A stretch of DNA of 64,000 nucleotides from JARFQH01 sp041299015 (GTDB lineage Bacteria > Desulfobacterota > Desulfobacteria > Desulfobacterales > SG8-13): the NCBI GenBank assembly GCA_041299015.1, contig JBFYWB010000095.1, positions 22,904-86,903 on the forward strand, in the 5' to 3' direction. Numbering within the stretch: position 1 is the stretch's first letter; each line of letters begins with the position of its first letter. Shown here in pieces: positions 27,672 through 36,238 of this stretch. A program made the translations under genes and the position numbers. The notes under the pieces were generated by a model that saw only the letters and a program-made list of their open reading frames with translations, searched no databases and was not told the DNA's origin.

Positions 27672-28838
27672 TTAAACCAGTCCGCTCTCACTCAAGGGGC
27701 GACGTTCCAGAATCCGCACGGGGCTGAATTTGGACAGATTCAGCGTCGGAGTCCGTCCGGTAATCAGTTCGGCCAGGTAACGGCCGACCGCCGGTCCCTG
27801 CTGGAGGCCGTGCCCGGAGAAACCGTTGGCCAGAAAGAGCCCCTTGAGCTCCGGCCACTCGCCCAGAATGGCGTTGCCGTCGAGGGTGTTGACCGCGTAG
27901 AGGCCGGCCCAGCCGCGAACGAGTTTCAAGGTGTCGAAGGCGGGGACGAACTCGGCCAGCTCAGGCCAGAGAAGATCGGTAAAGCGCTTGTCGTCCCAGG
28001 AGAAATCATACCCAGCCGGATCTTCGGCCAGCGACTTGCCCAGCAGGATCAACCCTCCGGTTTCACTGCGAAAATAGAGCCCCGAGGGCAGCACCGTCAA
28101 TGGCAGCGGAGCAGCGGGCTTGACCATGGTATCCAGCGCGAACACCTGGCGCTTGACCGGCTGGACGGGCAAATCGATGCCCGCGCTGCGGGCGATCTCG
28201 GCCGCCCAGGCACCGGCGCAGTTGACCACGAACCTTGTGGTCATCTTTTTTCCGGATTTCAATCGGACGCCACCGACCCGACGCCCCGCAGTCTCGATGG
28301 CAACCACCTCGTCGTGAAAATAGGCGGCTCCGAGAGAACGGGCCTTGGACCGGTAACCCATCAGGAAGGCGTGGGCATCGAAGTGACCGTCGTCAGGGCC
28401 GAAGGTTGCTCCGTCCAGACCTTCGACAGCATAGAGCGGAAAGCGCTCCTTGACTTCTCTGGCCGAGAGCCAGTTTACCCGACAGCCCAGCGAACGCTGC
28501 AGATCCAGCGACGCCGCGGCCGCCGCACGTCCAGCCGGAGAAATTAAAAAAAGGTTGCCCTCGCGGCGAAACGATACCTGCGGAATGCTGTCGCCTACGG
28601 CCATCTCGGTCGCAAAGCGCTCGAGCACCGCAAAGGCGTACTGCGACATTTGAATGTTTTCCCTGAGGCTGAACTGGATGCGGGCATTGCTCAGGGAAAG
28701 GGTGGTGGAGGCCCGGGTGTACGCCGGATCCCTTTCGACCACGGCGACCGTCAGCCCGCTGCCGATTGTCATCAGGTTAAAGGCGGTCGCACTGCCCATG
28801 ATCCCGCCACCGATGATAACCACATCAAACGTCGGCAT
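27672..28838 (-). CDS. FAD-dependent oxidoreductase of the DAO family (FOXRED1/sarcosine-oxidase-beta-like)
   Basis: 388 residues from the ATG at 28838 (MPTFDVVIIGGG). An upstream start at 28955 would run inside ridA and adds unconserved residues. The Rossmann motif VVIIGGGIMGSATAFNL, Glu in VVERD (adenosine ribose), the ARIQFSLRENIQ region and C-terminal NGFSGHGLQQGPAVGRYLAELI resemble FOXRED1 and sarcosine/glycine oxidase-like amine oxidases. It likely oxidises a secondary amine or amino acid to an imine. It overlaps ridA by 14 bases, a strong functional hint because RidA hydrolyses imines. Confidence 0.88.
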   Translation of the reverse strand: MPTFDVVIIGGGIMGSATAFNLMTIGSGLTVAVVERDPAYTRASTTLSLSNARIQFSLRENIQMSQYAFAVLERFATEMAVGDSIPQVSFRREGNLFLISPAGRAAAAASLDLQRSLGCRVNWLSAREVKERFPLYAVEGLDGATFGPDDGHFDAHAFLMGYRSKARSLGAAYFHDEVVAIETAGRRVGGVRLKSGKKMTTRFVVNCAGAWAAEIARSAGIDLPVQPVKRQVFALDTMVKPAAPLPLTVLPSGLYFRSETGGLILLGKSLAEDPAGYDFSWDDKRFTDLLWPELAEFVPAFDTLKLVRGWAGLYAVNTLDGNAILGEWPELKGLFLANGFSGHGLQQGPAVGRYLAELITGRTPTLNLSKFSPVRILERRPLSESGLV

Positions 28839-29211
28839 AGGCCACACACTTGACCTCCACCAGGGCTCCCTTGGGCAGCGCGCTGACTTCGACAACGGCC
28901 CGAGCCGGGCGGTGGCCGGTGAAGAATTCCGCATATATGCCATTGAATTCGGCAAACTTGCCCATGTCGGTCAGGAAGACATCGACGGCCACCACCTCTT
29001 CGAGCGTGCAACCGGCGGCAACCACGATCCGTTCGAGATTGTAGAGGGCTTGCCGCGCCTGGGACGTCAGATCGGCGCCGACCAATTCACCGGTTTTCGG
29101 ATCCAGGCCGAGCTGCCCGCTGACAAACCGCAGCGGTCCGGCAACGATTGCCTGGGCATAGGGTCCGATGGCCGCCGGCGCCTGATCGGTCTGAACGGTT
29201 TTGAGTGCCAT
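28825..29211 (-). CDS. ridA: RidA-family enamine/imine deaminase
   Basis: 128 residues, normal for RidA. The conserved features are IGPYAQAI, VSGQLGLDPKTGELV, QARQALYNLERIVVAAG and the C-terminal VEVSALPKGALVEVKCVAYA, including the arginine of RPARAVVEV that anchors carboxylates. RidA proteins hydrolyse reactive 2-aminoacrylate-type enamines/imines to ketoacids and ammonia. As first gene of the operon with a DAO-family oxidase, it probably clears the imine that the oxidase forms. Confidence 0.93.
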   Translation of the reverse strand: MALKTVQTDQAPAAIGPYAQAIVAGPLRFVSGQLGLDPKTGELVGADLTSQARQALYNLERIVVAAGCTLEEVVAVDVFLTDMGKFAEFNGIYAEFFTGHRPARAVVEVSALPKGALVEVKCVAYADV

Positions 29212-29448
29212 GTTTTGTTCCCTTCTTCCGCCGGTACGCCGGCAGCATTTTGGGCCCGACCAATGTCGGTCGCTGGTGCCGGTGACGGGTGCTTGGAATG
29301 TGACATTACGTGATTAGTTTTGTAATTGTGTTTACCAAGATGTATTCCGCTGTGTCATTATAATGAGTCGGCGGATGGTACAAGGGAAAAACGCACCTGC
29401 CCTCGCAAGAGGGGGCGCTGGTTTCGTCCAATCCTTGAGGAGATCAAT

Positions 29449-30054
29449 GTGAAACGTTACGTTGTCGGCATTTGCGGCGCTTCGGGCGTTGTTTACGCCG
29501 TCACGCTGCTGAATCAGCTGCTTCGCCTGCCGATGGAGATCCATTTGATTATTTCCGCCGACGGCAGGAAGGTAATGGCGCACGAACTGGGTTACCACGG
29601 CCAGATGGACGAGTTCCTGAAATCCGCCGCCCGCCACGAATCCCACCCGGGGGCGCGTATCCGCGAGCATGATGCCGCCGATTTCTTTGCGCCGCCCGCC
29701 AGTGGGTCCTTCCGGCACGACGGGATGGTGATCGTGCCCTGCACCGTCAAGACACTGGCGGCCGTGGCCACCGGACTGGCGGAAAATCTGCTCACCCGGG
29801 CAGCCGACATCTGTCTGAAGGAGAGGCGGCCGTTGATCCTGGTGCCCCGGGAAACGCCCTTCAGCGCGATTCACCTCGAGAACATGCTGCGGTTGACCCG
29901 CGCCGGTGCGACGGTTCTGCCGGCCGCACCGGGTTTTTATTTCCGCCCGCAACGCATCCAGGATCTGGTCGATTTCATCGTGGCCAGGATCCTTGCCCAA
30001 CTGAACATCGATCACCACATGACGGGGGCCTGGGGCGATGAAACGCTGGTATAG
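29449..30054 (+). CDS. ubiX: Flavin prenyltransferase UbiX
   Basis: 201 residues from the GTG at 29449, chosen for the TTGAGGAG upstream and because the protein then begins VKRYVVGICGASGVVYAV, the FMN-binding start of UbiX. A longer reading from 29326 is rejected. It makes prenylated FMN from FMN and dimethylallyl phosphate, the cofactor of UbiD decarboxylases. Later motifs VIVPCTVKTLAAVATGLAEN and LILVPRETPFSAIHLENM are typical. It overlaps ubiD by 17 bases. A TATAAT at 29359-29364 is the only visible -10 candidate; no matching -35 is clear. Confidence 0.95.
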   Translation: MKRYVVGICGASGVVYAVTLLNQLLRLPMEIHLIISADGRKVMAHELGYHGQMDEFLKSAARHESHPGARIREHDAADFFAPPASGSFRHDGMVIVPCTVKTLAAVATGLAENLLTRAADICLKERRPLILVPRETPFSAIHLENMLRLTRAGATVLPAAPGFYFRPQRIQDLVDFIVARILAQLNIDHHMTGAWGDETLV

Positions 30055-31849
30055 ATGCCTTTCTGAATTCATCTCGGCTCTCGACCGTGTCGGTGAGTTA
30101 AAAACCGTCGCAGGGCCGGTTTCGTATTATCTCGATATCAGCCGGTACACCGACGCTGAATCCAAGAGTCCCGGGGGCGGCAAGGCGCTTTTCTTCAAAA
30201 CCGTCAAGGGGTCGCCTTTCCCCGCAGCCACCAACCTGTTCGGCAGTCCCAAACGGATCTGCATGGCGTTGGGCGTCGATGATCTCGACCAGCTTGGGGA
30301 TCGGATCCGCCGAATGATCGAGATGGCGCCGCCGAGCAGCTTCAGAGATATTCTGGGGCTGCTGCCGGTCGCCTTGTCGGTTACCCGTTTCTTTCCGCGA
30401 CGCAGCCGCGCCCAGAGCCCCCCTTGCCAGGAGGTGGTGTATACGGGCGATGCCGTCGATCTGGGGCTGCTGCCGGTCTTGCACTGCTGGCCCAAGGATG
30501 CCGGCCGCTTCATCACGTTGCCGCTGGTTTTCACGCGCAGCCTGAAAAGCGGTCGACGGAATGTGGGCATGTACCGCCTGCAGGTATTCGATAAAAAAAC
30601 GACCGGCATGCACTGGCACGTGCACAAGGACGGCTCCCACTACTTTAACGAATATCGCCGCGCCGGCCGACGCATGCCGGTTTCGGTGGCGATCGGTGCC
30701 GATCCGGCGACCATATATGCCGCCACGGCACCGCTCCCCCGCAATCTGGATGAAATGATCCTCTCGGGCTTCATCCGCAACCAGCCGGTAGCGATGGCGC
30801 CCTGCCTGACCAACGAGCTCGAAGTGCCGGCCGAGGCCGAATTCGTTCTCGAGGGCTACGTCGAACCTCACGAACTGAGGCGCGAGGGACCGTTTGGCGA
30901 CCATACCGGCTACTACTCGCTGGCCGACGACTATCCTGTTTTTCACGTTACGGCTCTGACCCACCGCCGGTCTCCGGTCTATTGCGCCACGCTGGTCGGA
31001 CGCCCGCCCATGGAGGACTGCTACTTGGCCAAAGCCACCGAGCGGTTGTTCCTGCCGCTGCTCCAGGCCGCTTTTCCTGAAATAATCGACTATTGGCTGC
31101 CGTGGGAAGGTGTTTTCCACAACATTGTCGTGGTCTCGATCGACAAGGAGTACACCGGCCATGCTCAAAAAGTCATGTACGGACTCTGGGGCCAGGGCCA
31201 AATGAGCTTTTGCAAGGCCATTTTGGTCGTCGACATGAACGTGGATCTAAAAAACCCGTCGGCCATCATGCAGCGCTTACTGGAAAGCTTCGATGCCCGT
31301 TCGGATATCACGCTGGCCAAAGGGGTTTTGGACGTGCTCGATCATTCTTCCCCAACTGCCAACTTCGGCAACAAAATCGGTATCGATCTCACGCTGCGAT
31401 TGGCCGGTGAACCGGAGCGGAAGGTGCCGGAGCGGTTGGACTCAAGCAATCTGCCGACAGAGCATGAACTGCTGGAAAGAATCCGGCGGCAAATCGCCGG
31501 CATCACAGGGCTGCGATGGATGTCAGATGGCGCCGGCGCGCGGGAAGGACCGGTCCTGCGCAACCGGGTGCTGTGCCTGAATGTCGAACGGGACGTGCAG
31601 CCGACGGGGAAGCAATGGGCCGAAATTCTGCTCGACTTTCCGGCGCTGACGCCCTATTCCATCATCGTGCTCTACGATGCCGGGCTCGATCTCGCCGATA
31701 ATTCGCTGCTGCTGTGGAAAATGTTCAACAATGTCGACCCGGGCCGGGACCTGCATCTCCAAAATCAGCGCATGGTGATCGACGCCTGCAAAAAGGGCGT
31801 TGCAGACGGACACGCGCGCGAGTGGCCGGATGAACTCGGATTCGACTAA
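30038..31849 (+). CDS. UbiD-family prenylated-FMN-dependent decarboxylase
   Basis: 603 residues, in the long (about 600) class that includes menaquinone-pathway decarboxylases rather than the shorter about 490-residue E. coli UbiD. The prFMN acid-base region EGPFGDHTGYYS is at 283-294: Glu283 matches the catalytic Glu, and Asp288 takes the place of the third acidic residue, as in many UbiD members. MHWHVHKDGSHYFNEYR (about 190-205) is the conserved metal/cofactor face. Menaquinone biosynthesis (futalosine route) is a reasonable guess, but aromatic-acid decarboxylation is equally open. It is coupled to ubiX by a 17-base overlap, and its stop overlaps that of the convergent gene. Confidence 0.85.
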   Translation: MKRWYRCLSEFISALDRVGELKTVAGPVSYYLDISRYTDAESKSPGGGKALFFKTVKGSPFPAATNLFGSPKRICMALGVDDLDQLGDRIRRMIEMAPPSSFRDILGLLPVALSVTRFFPRRSRAQSPPCQEVVYTGDAVDLGLLPVLHCWPKDAGRFITLPLVFTRSLKSGRRNVGMYRLQVFDKKTTGMHWHVHKDGSHYFNEYRRAGRRMPVSVAIGADPATIYAATAPLPRNLDEMILSGFIRNQPVAMAPCLTNELEVPAEAEFVLEGYVEPHELRREGPFGDHTGYYSLADDYPVFHVTALTHRRSPVYCATLVGRPPMEDCYLAKATERLFLPLLQAAFPEIIDYWLPWEGVFHNIVVVSIDKEYTGHAQKVMYGLWGQGQMSFCKAILVVDMNVDLKNPSAIMQRLLESFDARSDITLAKGVLDVLDHSSPTANFGNKIGIDLTLRLAGEPERKVPERLDSSNLPTEHELLERIRRQIAGITGLRWMSDGAGAREGPVLRNRVLCLNVERDVQPTGKQWAEILLDFPALTPYSIIVLYDAGLDLADNSLLLWKMFNNVDPGRDLHLQNQRMVIDACKKGVADGHAREWPDELGFD

Positions 31850-32286
31850 TCCCGCTTTCGATTCGAATCATTGGCGTAAAGAACATTGCGGACGACATCC
31901 AGAAAGGGCTGTCGCAGCGCACGCCACTTAGGGTGCATGGCCTTGTCGTCGTGCCAGGTAAATTCAACCGCGTCAAAGTGCTCCGGGATAAGGTTCTCGT
32001 CGTCGACGCCGTAGGTGGATTGCGGGTAGTATTCTACAAAAATCATGCGGTTCGGGTTGATGCCGAAGGTTTTGGCCACGCTGGTGGCGATGTGGCCGAC
32101 ACAGCTGCGAACCGACATCCGGTTTTCGGGAATATCGGAAGCCACCACGATGTAAGGTTTCAGATGGGCTATGTTCTTATGACTGCCTTTTCTGAGGTCG
32201 ATGATCCTCAGTCGGCACTTGCCGCTTCCCAGCCGGAGTTGGCCGCCGAATCCTTCCCAGGCGAATATGTCGTCATGGATGAGCAT
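31846..32286 (-). CDS. Hypothetical protein downstream of the VWA protein
   Basis: 146 residues from the ATG at 32286 (GAGGGG seven bases upstream; the alternative 32301 has a weaker site). I do not recognise it. It is soluble, with no signal peptide. The N-terminal half has beta-rich stretches (DIFAWEGFGGQLRLGSGKCRLRIID), a central PYIVVASDIPENRMSVRSC, and a MIFVEYYPQSTYG segment. It reads like a small sensor or inhibitor-like alpha/beta domain. It is the third gene in a - strand run with CbbQ-type and NorD-like genes, about 90 bases after the latter, and might be their partner. It ends overlapping ubiD by 4 bases. Confidence 0.55.
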   Translation of the reverse strand: MLIHDDIFAWEGFGGQLRLGSGKCRLRIIDLRKGSHKNIAHLKPYIVVASDIPENRMSVRSCVGHIATSVAKTFGINPNRMIFVEYYPQSTYGVDDENLIPEHFDAVEFTWHDDKAMHPKWRALRQPFLDVVRNVLYANDSNRKRD

Positions 32287-32377
32287 AGCCGGACCCCTCA
32301 TTGCCTTTATTTGTCACCGTCAACCTGTTTCAGGAATCGAACCAAGCCGATGTCACCGATTGATGTGACGGGGGCCA

Positions 32378-35179
32378 TCAGCGCGTCAGCGCGCCGTAAA
32401 TCCGCCACAGCTTTTCCGGCAGCTCGGCGACGTCGGCAATCACGTTCTGATGGATCTCACCGTACAGATCATCCAGGCGAGCGTCATCGGCCTTGTCGAC
32501 ATTGATCGTAATGGCGTGTACGTGAATGTGTCCTGCCCGCAGCTCGGAGATGGCCCGGCGTGTGTCCTCGATCGCATATCGATTCTTATAGTTCAGATCA
32601 TTCGGAAAACCATCTCCCAGGATGATCAGCAACCGCACCCGCGAAGACACGGCCGCAAATTGGACGGCCGCATGCCGGATAGCTGCACCCATCCGGGTAT
32701 TCTGTTGGGGCGCCATGGCGTCGATGCGGTCGCGGACCACCCCATTCATCGGTTCGGTGAAATCCTTGACGTGAAAGTAATCCACGCCAAGGCGGCCGCT
32801 GCCGGAAAAGCCGGCAATGGCGTAGATATCTCCAACGACTTCCAGAGCTTCGCTGAAGAGAACGATCGCCTCCTTGGCCACATCCAGCACACGGGCCGTT
32901 GACCCGGTGACCGCACTGGCGGTGGAGCGCGACAGGTCCACAAGGAGCAGGACGGCCACGTCCCTGTTGACCTTGAGGCGTTTGATGTACAGCCGCTCGG
33001 ACGGCGTCAGGCCGGCTCTTTTGTCCAGAACAAAGTCGAGCAGGGCCCGGTAGTCGAAGGCATCGCCTTCGACCCACGGGCGGCAGAGCTTGAGTCCTTC
33101 GGGCTTGAGAAGTTCAAATGCCGTGCGGATTCGCTTGACCAGTCCATGCTGCCGTTGGAGGACACGGTTGTAAAACTGGCTTTCGACCCCCGCAAGCGAA
33201 CGATCCCGAACACGGGTGTGCTCGTTTAAGTAATCGCCCAGGTTGCTGTCCCATTCACGGTGCCATGTTACCCCTTGTACACCCGTTTCGTCGCCCGCAG
33301 GCCAGGTGTCGATCAGCCTCGGCAGCTCTTGAGCCAGCAAAACGGAAAGTTCGTCGACAGACGGCGGCGTGTTGCGGTTGTCGCGACCCGCGCTAGTCGA
33401 TGCATTTTTAATCATGGCCGCAAGATCATCTGAAGAAACCAGGCCCTGATGGGCCTCGAGGTGTCTGCGCAGATCGGCCCGGTAGATTCGATAACCTTTT
33501 TCGGCCAATCTTTTTTTAAGCGCCAGGGCTTTTTGATCCAGAACCCGATCGGCGCTATGCACCAAGCCTGGCCAAAGGTGCCGGTCGAAAGGGGTGTTCA
33601 GCGGAAGATACGCTTGACCCAACGGCTGGTCGGGCGCTTGTCCGCTGAGGGCGGTGGCGACCTCCCGGAAGGCCAGGACGACCAACTCGCCGCTGCTTTC
33701 CGCACGGCACTCTCGTTTCCCGGTGCGGTCAGCGAACTGAGTCATCAGATCCTTGACCAGCTGGCGCCGAGCATCCCCCTGGCCGGCTGCCGTCACCTCC
33801 GGCAGCCCGAGAGCAATGACGGCATAGAGGTCGTTCATCAAGCTGTGCGCAGGGCCGACCGCACGTTGCAGAATCGGCAGAAAGGCCCGGATCAATCCCG
33901 GGTAACGACGTCCGAGCATCCGTCTTATCCGGCCGTGCTCGAACACCGTGAAAAGATCGGCCGCCAACGCCGGCAGAGGAAAAAGATCGCAGAACCGCTC
34001 GAAATCCGATGCAAGCATGGCCGGTTGATCCGAAACGCGCGGTATTCCCAAACCGTCAAACGCACGTCGACAGTCGGGCGCCGCTAAGCAGCGGTCGAAC
34101 AACCGTTCCAGGTCGAAATCGAAAGTGCCGAACTCGTGGTGAGCCGATTCGAAACGCACCAAACAGCGGTAGAGATCGATATTGGCCTTTTTTTGGCCAT
34201 AAAAAGCGATCTCTTCCGGCAGATAGATGAACCGGCCGTCCGTGCAGGCAGTGACGGCAGTTGGTGCGATCGGGGACAGGCGACTGTTGAGAGCCGACAG
34301 GCAGCGCACCGCGATCTGAAGACCGGTCCGGGCACCGAGGTAGCGATTGAGCTGCGCTTCCAATTCGCGCAGCGAAACGGCCACCTGAAGTTCCGTAAAT
34401 ATGTCGCGGCCCTTCCTTGAATCGAGCGACAGAAACGTCATGACCGCCTTCGGCTTTTGGCGGGTGTTGTCCAGTGCCGCGGCAACAAATCGATCGAGCG
34501 CTGCCGGGCTCAGCAGCCGCAGACCCTTTCGCATCCCTTCCAGGAACGCCTCGACGAGCTGCACGTCTGCACGCACCACCCGCAAAAGCTGCTCCATCTG
34601 CCAAACACGCTTCTCCGGCGCAAAGGCAAGGACGGCTTGCGGCAGGTTAAAGGCAAGGTGCTGGCACTGATTGTAGGTCAGATCACCGCCGAAGGCCACC
34701 GACAGAAGCCTGAGAAACACAGCGGCCGAAGAGTGGTCGCCACTGTCAATCAGCTGCGAGAGGGCTTCCAGCGGCGGCTTCAGGGTATAGGTGCCCTTTG
34801 ATTCCATGACGTTTGCGGCTTCGCTGAATAGCCGCAGCAGGGTCTGGCTCCCGACCGTTAAAACCGGCACCAGGTGAATGGCCATCAACCGGCCGATCGT
34901 CGCTCCCCGGTCGCCGGCCGCCCGGACCAGTCGGTGGTAGGTGTCGAGCATCGCGGAGTCACCCCGCGGGATCAGTTTGAGATATCCGGCCGCAATCGCC
35001 TGTCCGAACGAAATCTCCCGGGCCAGAGCCCAGATGGTATCGCTTTCCAGCAATGCGGCGCCCACCGCCGAGACCGCCGGGGCGAATTGCGCCAGTTGCC
35101 CTCGGACGATAGCGGCGAGATCCGGATCCAAGAGGTGCAGGGCTTCGATCGGTTCCCTATGTTCCAGGTCAGGTGGCAT
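32378..35179 (-). CDS. NorD/CbbO-like von Willebrand factor A domain protein
   Basis: 933 residues, longer than typical NorD (about 630). The C-terminal VWA domain has the MIDAS motif Asp748-x-Ser750-x-Ser752 (VDLSRST) and later LIILGDGFPND, so metal-dependent ligand binding is expected. The long helical N-terminal region (about 1-650) has no recognisable catalytic site. In known systems such VWA proteins act with a MoxR/CbbQ AAA+ ATPase to remodel or activate an enzyme (Rubisco for CbbQO, NO reductase for NorQD). Neither target is in the window, so the client is unknown. It follows the ATPase gene by 27 bases. Confidence 0.85.
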   Translation of the reverse strand: MPPDLEHREPIEALHLLDPDLAAIVRGQLAQFAPAVSAVGAALLESDTIWALAREISFGQAIAAGYLKLIPRGDSAMLDTYHRLVRAAGDRGATIGRLMAIHLVPVLTVGSQTLLRLFSEAANVMESKGTYTLKPPLEALSQLIDSGDHSSAAVFLRLLSVAFGGDLTYNQCQHLAFNLPQAVLAFAPEKRVWQMEQLLRVVRADVQLVEAFLEGMRKGLRLLSPAALDRFVAAALDNTRQKPKAVMTFLSLDSRKGRDIFTELQVAVSLRELEAQLNRYLGARTGLQIAVRCLSALNSRLSPIAPTAVTACTDGRFIYLPEEIAFYGQKKANIDLYRCLVRFESAHHEFGTFDFDLERLFDRCLAAPDCRRAFDGLGIPRVSDQPAMLASDFERFCDLFPLPALAADLFTVFEHGRIRRMLGRRYPGLIRAFLPILQRAVGPAHSLMNDLYAVIALGLPEVTAAGQGDARRQLVKDLMTQFADRTGKRECRAESSGELVVLAFREVATALSGQAPDQPLGQAYLPLNTPFDRHLWPGLVHSADRVLDQKALALKKRLAEKGYRIYRADLRRHLEAHQGLVSSDDLAAMIKNASTSAGRDNRNTPPSVDELSVLLAQELPRLIDTWPAGDETGVQGVTWHREWDSNLGDYLNEHTRVRDRSLAGVESQFYNRVLQRQHGLVKRIRTAFELLKPEGLKLCRPWVEGDAFDYRALLDFVLDKRAGLTPSERLYIKRLKVNRDVAVLLLVDLSRSTASAVTGSTARVLDVAKEAIVLFSEALEVVGDIYAIAGFSGSGRLGVDYFHVKDFTEPMNGVVRDRIDAMAPQQNTRMGAAIRHAAVQFAAVSSRVRLLIILGDGFPNDLNYKNRYAIEDTRRAISELRAGHIHVHAITINVDKADDARLDDLYGEIHQNVIADVAELPEKLWRIYGALTR

Positions 35180-35206
35180 GCAGGCTAAGCGGCGCCGCTT
35201 AAACGG

Positions 35207-36040
35207 TTAAAAGAGGTCGTCGATGAGATCGTTGATGGTTTCCTGAAGCTGCCTGTCGTCGGTCAAGGATCCGCAAACGGCAGCCCGGCAGGCTTCGCGC
35301 TCGCCGACACCGCGTCCGATCAGCTGGGCGGCGTAGATCACTAGCCGGGTGCTGGCGCCTTCGGTCAGACCCTGCTCTCTGATGCGGCGAATGTTATGCG
35401 CCAGAGCCACCAGCCGGCGGGCGGTTTCCGGATCAATGCGGCCCTCGTGGGAAACGATATCGGTTTCTTTTTGCGCCGGCGGATAGTCGAGATCGATCGA
35501 TACGAAACGCTGGCGGGTACTCTGTTTGAGGTCTTTCAATACGGATTGATAGCCGGGATTATACGAGATCACCAACAAAAAATCGGGGTGGGCTTTGAGG
35601 GTCTCGCCCTTCTTGTCGATATACAGCAGGCGGCGATCGTCGCTCAACGGATGGATGACCACAGTGGTGTCCTTGCGCGCCTCAACGATCTCGTCGAGAT
35701 AACAGATCGCCCCGGTGCGCACCGCCCGGGTCAAGGGGCCGTCCATCCAGACGGTTTCATCATTTTTGAGCAGATACCGCCCAATCAGATCCGATGCAAA
35801 CAGATCCTCGTGGCAGGCCACCGTAATCAGGGGGCGCTTGTATCGAAACGCCATATACTCGACGAAACGGGTTTTGCCGCATCCGGTGGGGCCCTTCAAC
35901 ATAACCGGCAGGCGCGTTTCGAGTGCGGCTGCGAATAGCTCCACCTCGCCGCCGACCGCAAGGTAATACGGTTGTTCTTGAATGCGGTTGTCCACAAGGT
36001 CTGTCGGCAGTGACTGTGTCATCGGTTCGGCCGTATCCAT
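35207..36040 (-). CDS. MoxR-type AAA+ ATPase, CbbQ/NorQ family
   Basis: 277 residues from the ATG at 36040 (MDTAEPMTQ). A TTG at 36139 would add a poorly conserved stretch, so it is less likely; 36022 is another option. Walker A is GPTGCGKTRF, Walker B ICYLDEIVEA with DEI as catalytic acid, sensor 1 in LLVISYNPGYQS, and an arginine-containing QSTRQRFVSI. The family forms hexamers that couple ATP hydrolysis to activation of a client through the partner VWA protein encoded immediately downstream. It is divergent from the TraB gene. Confidence 0.9.
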   Translation of the reverse strand: MDTAEPMTQSLPTDLVDNRIQEQPYYLAVGGEVELFAAALETRLPVMLKGPTGCGKTRFVEYMAFRYKRPLITVACHEDLFASDLIGRYLLKNDETVWMDGPLTRAVRTGAICYLDEIVEARKDTTVVIHPLSDDRRLLYIDKKGETLKAHPDFLLVISYNPGYQSVLKDLKQSTRQRFVSIDLDYPPAQKETDIVSHEGRIDPETARRLVALAHNIRRIREQGLTEGASTRLVIYAAQLIGRGVGEREACRAAVCGSLTDDRQLQETINDLIDDLF

Positions 36041-36147
36041 TATCGGGATCCGCGCCGCGTTCGGACCGTGCAGTAGGATAAGACCGACAGAGCAGGGCCC
36101 GGAGGAAAAATCGCCGGCGGCGGATTCCGGCAGGGTCAATCAATGAT

Positions 36148-36177
36148 TTGACTTTTCGTTGGCGAGGCCAATATAAT
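36148..36177 (+). promoter_or_regulatory. Promoter of the TraB-type gene
   Basis: TTGACT (36148-36153) and a perfect TATAAT (36172-36177) are 18 bases apart, 61 bases before the gene start. Another TATAAT at 36208-36213 has no good partner. Confidence 0.6.
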
Positions 36178-36238
36178 GAAATTTCAAAGTTTCTTCAGCC
36201 GGTCACTATAATATGGAAAAGGATTAGAAACAAGCCAT

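Noticed and set aside
26724..28547. A 607-residue open frame on the + strand opposite the M24 and FAD oxidoreductase genes
   Set aside because: It is the antisense shadow of two well-supported genes in GC-rich DNA, with no Shine-Dalgarno sequence, no recognisable motif and biased composition.
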